Notes: generated by a model from the sequence alone, not told the origin. 29,471 nt of DNA from an uncultured Sphingomonas sp. (GCA_946886645.1 CAMPIY010000004.1:1-29471); one strand, 5' to 3'. Positions 15,229 through 22,852 are shown, counted from the stretch's first letter. A program made the numbers and translations.

Positions 15229-17442
15229 TCATCCGCATTTTGAATGGCCGCACTCAAGGCACTTGTCACAGCCCTCCACCCGGATCAGCGCTGGTGCGCC
15301 GCATCGTGGGCAGCAGGGCTTCGCCGCAATCGCCGCGACCGGGGTATCGGCGTTGGGGCCGGCTTCGGCGATGGTTCCGCCGATGTGGCGTTCAATCACC
15401 TCGCCAATGGCGGCAAGCAGTGACGGGACATAACGACCCTTCATCCACGCTCCGCCTCTGGGATCAAACACGGCCTTGAGCTCTTCGGGCACGAACGAGA
15501 CGTCGCCGCCGCGCCGGAAAACCGCCGAGATCATCCGCGTCAGGCCAAGGGTCCAGGCATAATGCTCCATATTCTTGGAGTTGATGAAAATCTCGAACGG
15601 GTGGCGATCGCCGTCGCATTCGATATCGTTGATGGTGACGTACACCGCATGCGCGCTTTCGGGCCACTTCAGCTTGTAGGTAGTGCCCCGCATGGCTTCA
15701 GCGCGCTGGGCTAGTTGCGGCCCTTCGCCGGTCCCACCGGCATCGCTTTTGCCTAGCTTGAGCACCGACCCCGTGACTGGGTTCGGGCGATAGGTCGTCA
15801 GGCCCTTGCAGCCCAAATGATAGCCTTCGACATAGATGTCCGCGAACTCGTCGAACGGGATATCTTCCGGGCAGTTGACGGTCTTGGAGATCGAACTGTC
15901 GACCAGCGCCTGGGCCGCGGCCTGCATGGCGAGATGATCCGATGGCTTCAGGGTCTGCGCGCTGACGAATAGCTCTTCCGGAGGCGGCTCGTCACCACGG
16001 ACCTGGCGCCAGACATGCATCGCATAATCCTCGACGGGCTCAAATCGGGCACTGCCGTCCGGTTGGAGAATCCGCCGCTCATAGGAATAGGCGAATACCG
16101 GCTCGATCCCCGACGAGACATTGCCGGCGAGCAACGACGTGGTCCCGGTCGGCGCGATTGAGGTGAGGCAGCCGTTGCGCAGGCCGTGCTCGACGACCAG
16201 CGCCCGCGTTTCGTCGTCAAGGCATTGGAGGTTAGGCGTCTCCAGAATCAGCGGGTCGTAGAGCGGGAACGGTCCTTTCTCGGCGGCCAGCCGGGCCGAG
16301 GCGCGGTAGGCTTCGCGCTTGATGATCGACAGCCAGCGCCGGGTCAGCGCGATCGCTTCAAGGCTGCCGTACACCTTGCCGCAAAACAGCAGGGCATCGG
16401 CGAGGCCGGTCACGCCAAGGCCGATGCGCCGCTTGGCCTTCGCTTCCGCATCTTGGTGGGGTAAGGGATAGCGCGAAATGTCGATGACATTGTCGAGCAT
16501 TCTGACGGCGGTGGCTGTCAGGCCGGCCAACTCCGCTTCGTTGATTTCAGCACCTTCCTCGAAGGGCAGTGCAACCAGCCGCGCAAGATTGATCGATCCC
16601 AGCAGACAGGCGCCGTAAGGTGGCAGCATCTGCTCGCCACAGGGATTGCTAGCGCTGATTGTCTCGCAATGCCGCAAATTGTTTGCTGCGTTGACCCGGT
16701 CGATGAAGATCACGCCAGGCTCGGCGCAGTCATAAGTCGACCGCATCAGCCGCTCCCAAAGTTCGCGGGCTCGAACGGTCCGAAACGTCTTGCCCTGGAA
16801 CTTGAGCGGCCAATCCGCGTCTGTCCCGAGCGCCGCCATGAAGGCGTCGCTGACCAGAACCGACAAGTTGAAATTGCGCAAGCGCAACGGGTCTCGCTTG
16901 GCGTCGATGAAGGCTTCAATGTCGGGATGGTCGATCGACAGGCACCCCATCATCGCGCCCCGCCGCTGGCCCGCCGAATGGACCGTGCGGCACATCGAAT
17001 CCCAGCAATCCATGAAGGACAAGGGCCCCGATGCATCGGCGCCAACGCCTTCGACGGGCGCGCCGTTGGGCCGGATGGTGGAAAAATCGATGCCAACGCC
17101 CCCGCCCTGCTGCATGGTCAGCGCGGCTTCGCGAAGATGATCGAAAATGCCGCCAAGGCTGTCCGGCACGGTTCCCATGACGAAGCAGTTGAACAACGTG
17201 ACCGACCGGGCTGTGCCGGCGCCCGCGATGATCCGCCCGGCAGGAAGAAAACGGAAGTCGAGCATCGACTCGCGGAAGCGTTCGAACCAGACGGAGCGAT
17301 CTTCCGGCGCTTCGGCTTCGGCAATCGCCAAGGCTACACGCGTCGCGGTCGCGGCAAAGTCTTCGTCGGCAGCGCCATCCGCCGGGGCAAAGCGGTATTT
17401 GGCGGCCCAAATCTCTTCGGCTAGCGCGACTTCGAAGCCCAT
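15229..17442 (-). CDS. nrdJ: Adenosylcobalamin-dependent ribonucleotide reductase (class II)
   Basis: NrdJ makes deoxyribonucleotides with a B12-generated thiyl radical and works with or without oxygen. The 737-aa protein has the redox cysteines Cys86 (LFNCFVMG) and Cys279 (YGACLLGS) and the active-site triad Asn266, Cys268 and Glu270 (SNPCGEQ). The 11-residue spacing between Cys268 and Cys279 agrees with class II enzymes such as that of Thermotoga. The phosphate-binding PTGTTS motif is present. The last 30 residues form a Cys4-type zinc ribbon (CPRCG...CDKCLECGHSKCG), the swinging reductant tail. No N-terminal ATP-cone is visible. B12 synthesis or uptake must be encoded elsewhere. Position next to the nar block fits anaerobic growth, although I see no clear FNR box upstream. 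Confidence 0.96.
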   Translation of the reverse strand: MGFEVALAEEIWAAKYRFAPADGAADEDFAATATRVALAIAEAEAPEDRSVWFERFRESMLDFRFLPAGRIIAGAGTARSVTLFNCFVMGTVPDSLGGIFDHLREAALTMQQGGGVGIDFSTIRPNGAPVEGVGADASGPLSFMDCWDSMCRTVHSAGQRRGAMMGCLSIDHPDIEAFIDAKRDPLRLRNFNLSVLVSDAFMAALGTDADWPLKFQGKTFRTVRARELWERLMRSTYDCAEPGVIFIDRVNAANNLRHCETISASNPCGEQMLPPYGACLLGSINLARLVALPFEEGAEINEAELAGLTATAVRMLDNVIDISRYPLPHQDAEAKAKRRIGLGVTGLADALLFCGKVYGSLEAIALTRRWLSIIKREAYRASARLAAEKGPFPLYDPLILETPNLQCLDDETRALVVEHGLRNGCLTSIAPTGTTSLLAGNVSSGIEPVFAYSYERRILQPDGSARFEPVEDYAMHVWRQVRGDEPPPEELFVSAQTLKPSDHLAMQAAAQALVDSSISKTVNCPEDIPFDEFADIYVEGYHLGCKGLTTYRPNPVTGSVLKLGKSDAGGTGEGPQLAQRAEAMRGTTYKLKWPESAHAVYVTINDIECDGDRHPFEIFINSKNMEHYAWTLGLTRMISAVFRRGGDVSFVPEELKAVFDPRGGAWMKGRYVPSLLAAIGEVIERHIGGTIAEAGPNADTPVAAIAAKPCCPRCGAPALIRVEGCDKCLECGHSKCG

Positions 17443-17472
17443 TCATCCTCTCCCTTGGTCTGGGAAGGAAGG

Positions 17473-17511
17473 CTAGCGCATCGCGGGCGCTGCAAATTGA
17501 TCTAGCGCATC
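17473..17511. repeat. 10-base direct repeat upstream of nrdJ
   Basis: CTAGCGCATC occurs at 17473-17482 and again at 17502-17511, 29 bases apart, inside the 83-base gap between nnrS and nrdJ. A lone TTGAT half-site lies between the copies. Near three helical turns apart, they could be operator sites; nothing else supports this. Confidence 0.4.
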
Positions 17512-17525
17512 TCGAACTAGACCGA

Positions 17526-18749
17526 TTATTTTTCGCCAAGCCTCGGCGCGAACAGGATCGGCCCGTAATTGAAGATGAACAAGACGAAGGCGCCAAGCCA
17601 GCAAAGGCCGGCAACTTCCATTCCGATCCGGTAGTCCATGGCACTCAATGGAGCTGCTACGCGCAACGCAGCGCCGACAGTAACCAGCAGATAGATGACT
17701 TTGGTGGTCGATCCGGCGCGGAGCTCCCGCCCGGTATGGCCCAATGTCGCCCGGGTCATGACTGCAAGGATCATCGAACCCATGGCGCCCGCCGTAAGCG
17801 CGTGCACGGCTGCCGATTGAGGCAGCGGCGCACCTAGCTGGAACGCGGCAAGAAGGGCGAGCCCAACTGGAATCCACGAGTAGCCGACGTGCAGGATGAG
17901 CACGAGCGGATCCCGGGCCGTCTTCCAGCCCTTCCATCGGGCAAGCCGTATCGCCTGGGCCGCCGCGGCCATGGTCAGCAGTCCGCCCGGCAGCCATCCG
18001 CTTGGAGCTGCGATCCACGCAAAAAGCGCAATGGCGGTCAGGCCGATCGTCATCCTGTCGAACCGGCCCGGCTGACCCGGCATTCCTTTCGTCACGCCCC
18101 GTTTGGCGAGCCAGTTTCGGGTGAAGGAAGGAACGATTCTTCCTCCAATCAGCGAGATCAGCAGGGTAACGAGCGTCACCGCCAGCTGCCACGGAAGAGC
18201 GGGATCGACGAGTACGCCGGCGGCAGCCAGATGGTCGAGCCCGTTGGCGATCCCGAGGAACAGCACCACACCCACGACTGGCAGGTTGCGGTTATTGGCT
18301 TCAAGAACTTCACGGCCGGCAACGGCGGCGAGGGTCAGATAGAAGCCAACATCGATGATGGCGGCGATTGCCGGCCCGATCGTTCCAGAGAACAAAAGCG
18401 CCAGACGGCCTGCCAGCCACAAGCTGAACAGGTTGGCAAGCGGCATGCCCGCGATCGGCAGCCGCCCCGTCCAGTTCGGAATGGCGGTCAACAGGAACCC
18501 GGCAATGATGGCGCCGACGAACCCGAACAGCATTTCGTGCCGGTGCCAGGCAAGGGCATCGAAGGCGGTAGGCAAAACGAGTTGTCCCGCAAGGGAGCAT
18601 AGCCAGAGGATGAGCGCCACCACCGCCCAGACGGCCCCGCCAAGAAAAAAGGGTCGGAAGCCGCCCCTCAGGATCGGCGGCGCGGCGGCCATCCGGACGC
18701 GTCGCAACGCCAGCATCTGTTCGCCCCGGGTTTGCGTTGTCGTCTCCAT
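17526..18749 (-). CDS. nnrS: NnrS-family membrane haem-copper protein
   Basis: The 407-aa protein has about 12 transmembrane helices and the NnrS signature WHRHEMLFGFVGAIIAGFLL near residue 60, plus later conserved histidines (LGHTGREL, LILHVGYSW). NnrS proteins bind haem and copper in the inner membrane; they are found with denitrification genes and relieve nitric oxide or nitrosative stress, but their exact reaction is not settled. I chose ATG 18749 because AGAGG lies about 9 bases upstream; an in-frame ATG at 18767 has no ribosome site. The FNR box at 18785-18798 lies in the gap to the divergent flavin hydroxylase. With no NO reductase in this window, NnrS would deal with NO made from nitrite here. 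Confidence 0.93.
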   Translation of the reverse strand: METTTQTRGEQMLALRRVRMAAAPPILRGGFRPFFLGGAVWAVVALILWLCSLAGQLVLPTAFDALAWHRHEMLFGFVGAIIAGFLLTAIPNWTGRLPIAGMPLANLFSLWLAGRLALLFSGTIGPAIAAIIDVGFYLTLAAVAGREVLEANNRNLPVVGVVLFLGIANGLDHLAAAGVLVDPALPWQLAVTLVTLLISLIGGRIVPSFTRNWLAKRGVTKGMPGQPGRFDRMTIGLTAIALFAWIAAPSGWLPGGLLTMAAAAQAIRLARWKGWKTARDPLVLILHVGYSWIPVGLALLAAFQLGAPLPQSAAVHALTAGAMGSMILAVMTRATLGHTGRELRAGSTTKVIYLLVTVGAALRVAAPLSAMDYRIGMEVAGLCWLGAFVLFIFNYGPILFAPRLGEK

Positions 18750-18784
18750 GACTCGCGCCTCTCGCATGATCGGGCAATGGCGAT

Positions 18785-18798
18785 TTGATCCATCTCAA
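18785..18798. promoter_or_regulatory. FNR-like box, 9/10 (nnrS / flavin hydroxylase divergent promoter)
   Basis: TTGAT-CCAT-CTCAA matches 9 of 10 positions of TTGAT-N4-ATCAA. Its centre, 18791.5, is 41.5 bases from the A of the hydroxylase ATG at 18833 and about 42 bases from the nnrS ATG at 18749, so it is nearly symmetric between the two starts. Confidence 0.7.
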
Positions 18799-18832
18799 TT
18801 GGGTAGAGAAGCCGCCCGCATAGGTCGATATC

Positions 18833-20002
18833 ATGCAGTTCGACATCATCATCGTGGGCGGGGGTCCGGCGGGGCTCAGCTTGGCCCGCGCTCTTGCCAG
18901 CAGCGGCTTGTCGATCGCAATTGTCGAGCAACAGGACAGCAAGGTTCTGGCCGCTCCCGGCTATGACGGACGCGAAATTGCCCTGACCCACCGCTCGATC
19001 CGGGCGCTTGCCGATCTCGGCGCGTGGGCCAGGATTCCATCGGACGAAACTGCTCCGTTGAAGGCGGCGCGGGTACTCAACGGCTCATCCCCGCTCGCGC
19101 TGTCGTTCGATACGGAAGGCCGTCCCGAGCGGGCGCTAGGCATGCTGGTGTCCAATCATCTGATCCGCCGGTCGCTTTTCGAATGCACTGCAGAGCAGGA
19201 AAATGTCGAGTTGATGGCGGGTGTGTCGGTGGTGGCGACGAACACGACCGCGAGCGGTGTCAGGGTTTGGCTTTCGACGGGACAAGAAATTGGCGCGCGC
19301 CTGCTGGTCGCCGCGGACTCGCGCTTTTCGAAAATCCGCGACGCCCTGGGAATCGGCGCGAAAGTGAACCGGCTCGGCAAGGCTATGCTCGTCTGCCGCG
19401 TCGAGCATGAGTCCGACCATGAGCGGGTCGCGACCGAATGGTTCGGCCACGGCCAGACCTTCGCCATGCTGCCGCTTGCCCGGCGTCAATCGTCGGCGGT
19501 GCTGACGGTTTCGCTTGCCGAGGCCGAGCGGCTCTCCAAACTCGAGGATGAGGCCCTGGGCTGGGAATTGTCGGGCCGCTACTCCTTTCGCCTCGGAAAA
19601 ATGCGGGTCGCAAGCAGCCGGCATGTCTATCCGCTCGTCATCACCATGGCGAAGCAATTCGTCGCCCCCGGCGCGGCGCTGATCGGCGACGCGGCGATCG
19701 GAATGCACCCCGTCACGGCCCATGGGTTCAACCTTGGTCTGGCCAGCGCGGTCACCCTGGCCCGCGAGATTCGCGAGGCGCTCCGCCTCGGACTGGATTG
19801 GGCGGACGACCGAGTATTGCAGCGGTATCAGTTCATCCATCGACGGACGTCCTTGCCGCTCTATCGGGCAACCAACCTCATAGTCCGACTCTACAATGAT
19901 GAACGGCCGCCAGCCCGCGCGGCCCGGCGCGCCGCGATCCATTTGGGTCGAAAACTTCCGTTCGTCCGCAACGCGGTACGGTCGATGCTTCTCCAAGCGT
20001 AG
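18833..20002 (+). CDS. UbiH/COQ6-family FAD hydroxylase (UbiM-like)
   Basis: The 389-aa protein has an N-terminal FAD Rossmann motif (IIVGGGPAGLSLARAL), the DG-type middle region, and the second FAD motif GDAAIGMHPVTAHGFNLGL (about residues 285-303), which is the UbiH/UbiF/COQ6 signature. Members are oxygen-dependent ring hydroxylases of ubiquinone synthesis. The closest named type I can suggest is UbiM, a single hydroxylase of relaxed position specificity, but UbiM versus other UbiH relatives cannot be settled by eye. No strong ribosome site precedes ATG 18833. The FNR box centred 41.5 bases upstream makes the gene look tuned to falling oxygen, which would help keep quinone supply for NarI. 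It diverges from nnrS. Confidence 0.85.
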   Translation: MQFDIIIVGGGPAGLSLARALASSGLSIAIVEQQDSKVLAAPGYDGREIALTHRSIRALADLGAWARIPSDETAPLKAARVLNGSSPLALSFDTEGRPERALGMLVSNHLIRRSLFECTAEQENVELMAGVSVVATNTTASGVRVWLSTGQEIGARLLVAADSRFSKIRDALGIGAKVNRLGKAMLVCRVEHESDHERVATEWFGHGQTFAMLPLARRQSSAVLTVSLAEAERLSKLEDEALGWELSGRYSFRLGKMRVASSRHVYPLVITMAKQFVAPGAALIGDAAIGMHPVTAHGFNLGLASAVTLAREIREALRLGLDWADDRVLQRYQFIHRRTSLPLYRATNLIVRLYNDERPPARAARRAAIHLGRKLPFVRNAVRSMLLQA

Positions 20003-20027
20003 CAGCCTCGCAGGCCGCTGCAGCTTT

Positions 20028-20041
20028 TTGATCCAAATCAT
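20028..20041. promoter_or_regulatory. FNR-like box, 9/10 (upstream of small membrane protein gene)
   Basis: TTGAT-CCAA-ATCAT matches 9 of 10 positions of TTGAT-N4-ATCAA. The centre is 73.5 bases before the GTG at 20108. A -41.5 arrangement predicts a start near 20076, with TAAGGT at 20063-20068 as a possible -10 element. Confidence 0.7.
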
Positions 20042-20107
20042 CCGCGCCATCCCCTTTCAACGTAAGGTCCGGAACATTCTGGCCGCTGCCAAGGGAAAGG
20101 AATTCAC

Positions 20108-20575
20108 GTGCGCTACGAACCGGAAACGTTTGAAGGCCGTCAACCCGCCGACGAGACTGCCGTCGCATGGTTGGGGACAACGACGCTCGCCCCGCTTCCC
20201 CTTAACGAAGCGGAGCCAATCCAGGCCGCCTCTGCGGCGCCGGACGTTCCGGCTTCAGTCGGCGGACTGATCGCGGGATCCTACATGGCCCTGATCGGCG
20301 CGCTTTTCCTTGCGACGGCCGGATCGTTGAGCTCAATCTTCGCGATCGCCATTGCGGCCCTGTTCGTGGTCATCTTCTTCACGGTCCCGCGAATTTTCTT
20401 TTCGGTCGAACCCATGACCGAGCGTCGGCCAAGCCTCGGCAAGTTCCTGAAGCGCGGCATGCAGACGTCAACCGGCCATTCCAGCGGCGCCGCGGCACTA
20501 GTACAAATGCTGATCGTGCCGGTCTTCCTGACGTTCGCCGTCATGACCATGGGATTGATCATTGCGTTGACCTGA
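20108..20575 (+). CDS. Small inner-membrane protein, function unknown
   Basis: The 155-aa protein starts at GTG 20108, preceded by AAAGGA about 8 bases upstream. Residues 1-48 are soluble and acidic to neutral; hydrophobic segments at about 50-72, 76-96 and 130-152 make three transmembrane helices, with a basic cytoplasmic loop (TERRPSLGKFLKRG) between the second and third. I do not recognise a family. A 9/10 FNR box upstream and the flanking redox genes suggest expression at low oxygen. It may be the first gene of a run with the quinone reductase, DUF2147 and PPOX genes, although the gap to the next gene (109 bases) is large enough for another promoter. Confidence 0.75.
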   Translation: MRYEPETFEGRQPADETAVAWLGTTTLAPLPLNEAEPIQAASAAPDVPASVGGLIAGSYMALIGALFLATAGSLSSIFAIAIAALFVVIFFTVPRIFFSVEPMTERRPSLGKFLKRGMQTSTGHSSGAAALVQMLIVPVFLTFAVMTMGLIIALT

Positions 20576-20684
20576 TCAGCCGCACGATGACGATCTTCGG
20601 CTGGCACTGGCACAGAGAGGATATTGAAAGGGCGACACCGTGGAACTCGAGGATCGGACCGGCGAAACTCGGACGAAGGAACGA

Positions 20685-21314
20685 ATGCAAGTTCGGCACT
20701 TGCTGATCCTCGGGCATCCCGATCCCGGAAGCTTCAACCATGCAATCGCGGCCCGCTATGCTGAAGTCGCCCGATCTAACTACCAGGAAGTCGAGCTTCG
20801 CGACCTTTATGCGATGGGATTCAATCCCCTGCTAAGGAATCTCGAACGTCCGCAGTTGCGTCCCGGCGTGTCCGGCCCCGACGTGCGCCATGAAATCGAC
20901 CTGATCGAGCGATCGGCCGTCATCAGCTTCGTCTATCCACTCTGGTTCGGATCGCCGCCCGCCATCGTCAAAGGCTATATCGATCGAGTCTTCGGTGCAG
21001 CCTTCCAGCTTTCGGACCTCGGCTACGAGCGCCAAGTGGGACCGTTCGTAGACAAGACGCTATCGCTTTTCACCTCGTCGGCAAGCACCGGGCCATGGCT
21101 CGACGAGATGGGCATCATGACCTCCCTCCAGCAATCGTTCGGTCGATACCTCCAGTCAATTTTCGGCTTTTCGTCCGCCCATTTTTTCCATGCAGACTCG
21201 GTGGTCGACGGCATGAGCGCCGCGCTTGCCGAGGAACATTTATTTGACGCGGGAGAGAAGGCGCGGCTCATCTGCGCCGGGGCGGCAGCCGCAAAATATC
21301 ATGCGGGCGCTTGA
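20685..21314 (+). CDS. Flavodoxin-fold NAD(P)H quinone reductase (MdaB/KefF-like)
   Basis: From ATG 20685 (GAAGGA ribosome site 5 bases upstream) the 209-aa protein begins MQVRHLLILGHPDPGSFNHA, the phosphate-binding loop of the NAD(P)H:quinone oxidoreductase family. The flavin-contact segment YPLWFGSPPAIVKGYIDRVF (about residues 84-103) confirms it. These cytoplasmic FMN or FAD enzymes reduce quinones by two electrons, avoiding semiquinone radicals. A GTG 45 bases upstream would add 15 poorly constrained residues and is less likely. It is followed after 18 bases by the DUF2147 gene, probably in the same operon. The physiological acceptor is unknown; context suggests a role in quinone or redox balance at low oxygen. 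Confidence 0.88.
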   Translation: MQVRHLLILGHPDPGSFNHAIAARYAEVARSNYQEVELRDLYAMGFNPLLRNLERPQLRPGVSGPDVRHEIDLIERSAVISFVYPLWFGSPPAIVKGYIDRVFGAAFQLSDLGYERQVGPFVDKTLSLFTSSASTGPWLDEMGIMTSLQQSFGRYLQSIFGFSSAHFFHADSVVDGMSAALAEEHLFDAGEKARLICAGAAAAKYHAGA

Positions 21315-21332
21315 TCGCGCCGGTCCGGAGCA

Positions 21333-21728
21333 GTGCCGATTTCCATTTTCGCCCTTGCAATCGCCATAGTCCACCAGGCCGCAACGCCGATCGAGGGGGA
21401 ATGGCGCAATCCGGCCGAAAGCGTGATCATTACGATCGAGAAGTGCGGCCCTTCTTTGTGTGGACGCGTCCGGTGGGCATCTGACAAGGCCATCAGCGAT
21501 GCACGCAACGCCGGTACCGATCCACTGATCGGCGCCGAGTTGCTGAGCGGCATCGATTTGAAAACCAGGGGGCGGTGGAAGGCCCGCCTTTTCGTTCCCG
21601 ATCTAAGGAAAAGGTCCAAGGCCGAGCTTCACCTGATCGGACCCGATCGGCTCAAGGTGACAGGCTGCGCGGTGGGCGGGCTGGTGTGCAAATCGCAAAT
21701 CTGGAGCCGGGTCACGGCTGGAGAGTAG
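21333..21728 (+). CDS. DUF2147-family exported protein
   Basis: The 131-aa protein starts at GTG 21333 with CGGAG just upstream. The N-terminus (MPISIFALAIAIVHQAATP) looks like a short signal peptide. The mature part has the DUF2147 pattern: GEWRNPAESVIITIEKCG..LCGRVRW, then LLSGIDLKTRGRWKARLFVPDLRK and ...LIGPDRLKVTGCAVGGLVCKSQIWSRV. This beta-rich family is periplasmic and uncharacterised; four conserved-type cysteines (two near each end) could form disulfides. It lies 18 bases after the quinone reductase and 11 bases before the PPOX protein, so the three are probably one operon. Confidence 0.82.
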   Translation: MPISIFALAIAIVHQAATPIEGEWRNPAESVIITIEKCGPSLCGRVRWASDKAISDARNAGTDPLIGAELLSGIDLKTRGRWKARLFVPDLRKRSKAELHLIGPDRLKVTGCAVGGLVCKSQIWSRVTAGE

Positions 21729-21739
21729 GGAGGCCTGAC

Positions 21740-22192
21740 ATGTTGCAACCCGCGATCGAAATCCTCGATTCCCACAAAGCCATGGCCGTCTCGACGGTTC
21801 GGCCGGACGGCTGGCCCCAAACCACCATCGTCGGCTACGCGAACGAGGGCCGGACCGTATATTTCCTGATATTCCGATCGAGCCAGAAATTCGCCAACAT
21901 CCAGCACGAAAGCCGGATTTCGATCGCCGTTAGCGGCGATCCCTCTCATCTCAGCGATGTCAAAGCGGTCTATGCCGGCGCTCTTGCATCCGAAGTGACC
22001 GATCCGCAGGAGCGTAAGCGGGTCTGGTCGCTGCTCCTGCAGCGGCACCCGAATCTGGCCGATTTTGGAATGCCAGACGAAACGGAAACCGCCATGATGA
22101 TGGCCGCCTGCAAATATGTGTCCGCGCTCGATTACAGCAAAGGCATAGGCCATACCGAGGCAATTACCGTCGAGGAGGCCCAGCCAAGCTAG
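21740..22192 (+). CDS. PPOX-family flavin-binding protein (paralogue 1)
   Basis: ATG 21740 follows a GGGAGG ribosome site; a longer frame upstream only overlaps DUF2147. The 150-aa protein has the split-barrel flavin fold of the pyridoxamine 5'-phosphate oxidase superfamily: AMAVSTVRPDGWPQTTIVGYANEG, then IYF-type strand VYFLIFRSSQKFANIQHESRIS, and a C-terminal LDYSKGIGHTEAI. Members bind FMN, F420 or haem and include many oxidoreductases of unknown substrate. The protein facing it at 22251-22763 shares the PDGWP, SQK and LDYSKG-GH motifs. It is the last gene of a short operon with DUF2147 and the quinone reductase. Confidence 0.87.
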   Translation: MLQPAIEILDSHKAMAVSTVRPDGWPQTTIVGYANEGRTVYFLIFRSSQKFANIQHESRISIAVSGDPSHLSDVKAVYAGALASEVTDPQERKRVWSLLLQRHPNLADFGMPDETETAMMMAACKYVSALDYSKGIGHTEAITVEEAQPS

Positions 22193-22250
22193 GTCCCGGT
22201 TTATTGGTCCTCGAGACTGTCATCGCAACGCCGGCCGTCCCGAGATTCGC

Positions 22251-22763
22251 CTAGCTCGTTGGCTTGAAATTCCTCCCATAACCCCAATCGTGCGCCTGTT
22301 CTTCGGCTTCGATCATTGTGCCTTGGGCATCCAACTTGATAAGCAGCGAGTGGCCATATCCCTTGGAATAATCAAGCAGCCGAATCTCCTCGGGCACCGC
22401 AACCATCACCGCCGAGGCTTGATCCGTCGGCTCCTCAAGGCGCTTCAATGCGGGGCGTTTATCCATGAGCAGCTTGATCGATTGACGCCGCTCCGCCGCA
22501 TCTTCGACGACGCTAGCCCGCGCCTTGATTGCCAGTGCGCGAATACTTGAAGGATCGATAACATCGCGGCCGATGGCCAAAGAAACCCGACCATCGCGGC
22601 TGATGTCGATAAGCTTCTGGCTGTTTCGGGCAACGACGAAATAAATCCGCATTCCCTCATTGGCGATTCCGATCATCGTACAGTGAGGCCAGCCGTCAGG
22701 GTTGACCGTCGCCAGCGCAGCCAGCCGATTGTCACGCAGTATCTCTATGACTTTTTCGATCAT
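22251..22763 (-). CDS. PPOX-family flavin-binding protein (paralogue 2)
   Basis: The 170-aa protein starts at ATG 22763, with AAGGTGAG about 7 bases upstream. It has the same split-barrel pattern as its neighbour: LAALATVNPDGWPHCTMIGIANEG, IYFVVARNSQKLIDISRDGRVS and LDYSKGYGHSLL, with a C-terminal extension of about 20 residues (EEQAHDWGYGRNFKPT). It lies 112 bases downstream of cytochrome b561 on the same strand and may be read with it from the FNR box at 23469. The two PPOX genes end 58 bases apart, tail to tail. Substrate unknown; a role in flavin-dependent reduction or haem handling is possible. Confidence 0.87.
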   Translation of the reverse strand: MIEKVIEILRDNRLAALATVNPDGWPHCTMIGIANEGMRIYFVVARNSQKLIDISRDGRVSLAIGRDVIDPSSIRALAIKARASVVEDAAERRQSIKLLMDKRPALKRLEEPTDQASAVMVAVPEEIRLLDYSKGYGHSLLIKLDAQGTMIEAEEQAHDWGYGRNFKPTS

Positions 22764-22839
22764 TGCCGCTCACCTTTTGCCTTGGTGGGGCATGATGAAG
22801 CCTCTAGCGCAGCGCCACAAGGACTATCGATTTAGCCTC

Positions 22840-22852
22840 AGATTATTAATCT
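22840..22852. repeat. 13-base perfect palindrome upstream of PPOX paralogue 2
   Basis: AGATTA-T-TAATCT is a perfect 6-base inverted repeat around one base, in the 112-base gap between the cytochrome b561 stop and the PPOX start. It is AT-rich against a GC-rich background and about 80-90 bases before the PPOX start. It may be an operator; no regulator was assigned. Confidence 0.4.

Noticed and set aside
17443..17525. FNR box or cobalamin riboswitch upstream of nrdJ
   Set aside because: Only a single TTGAT half-site is seen, and the 83-base gap is too short for a cobalamin riboswitch and lacks a B12-box-like sequence.
19136..20050. 304-residue minus-strand open frame
   Set aside because: Antisense to the FAD hydroxylase, whose flavin motifs are intact; no motifs here.
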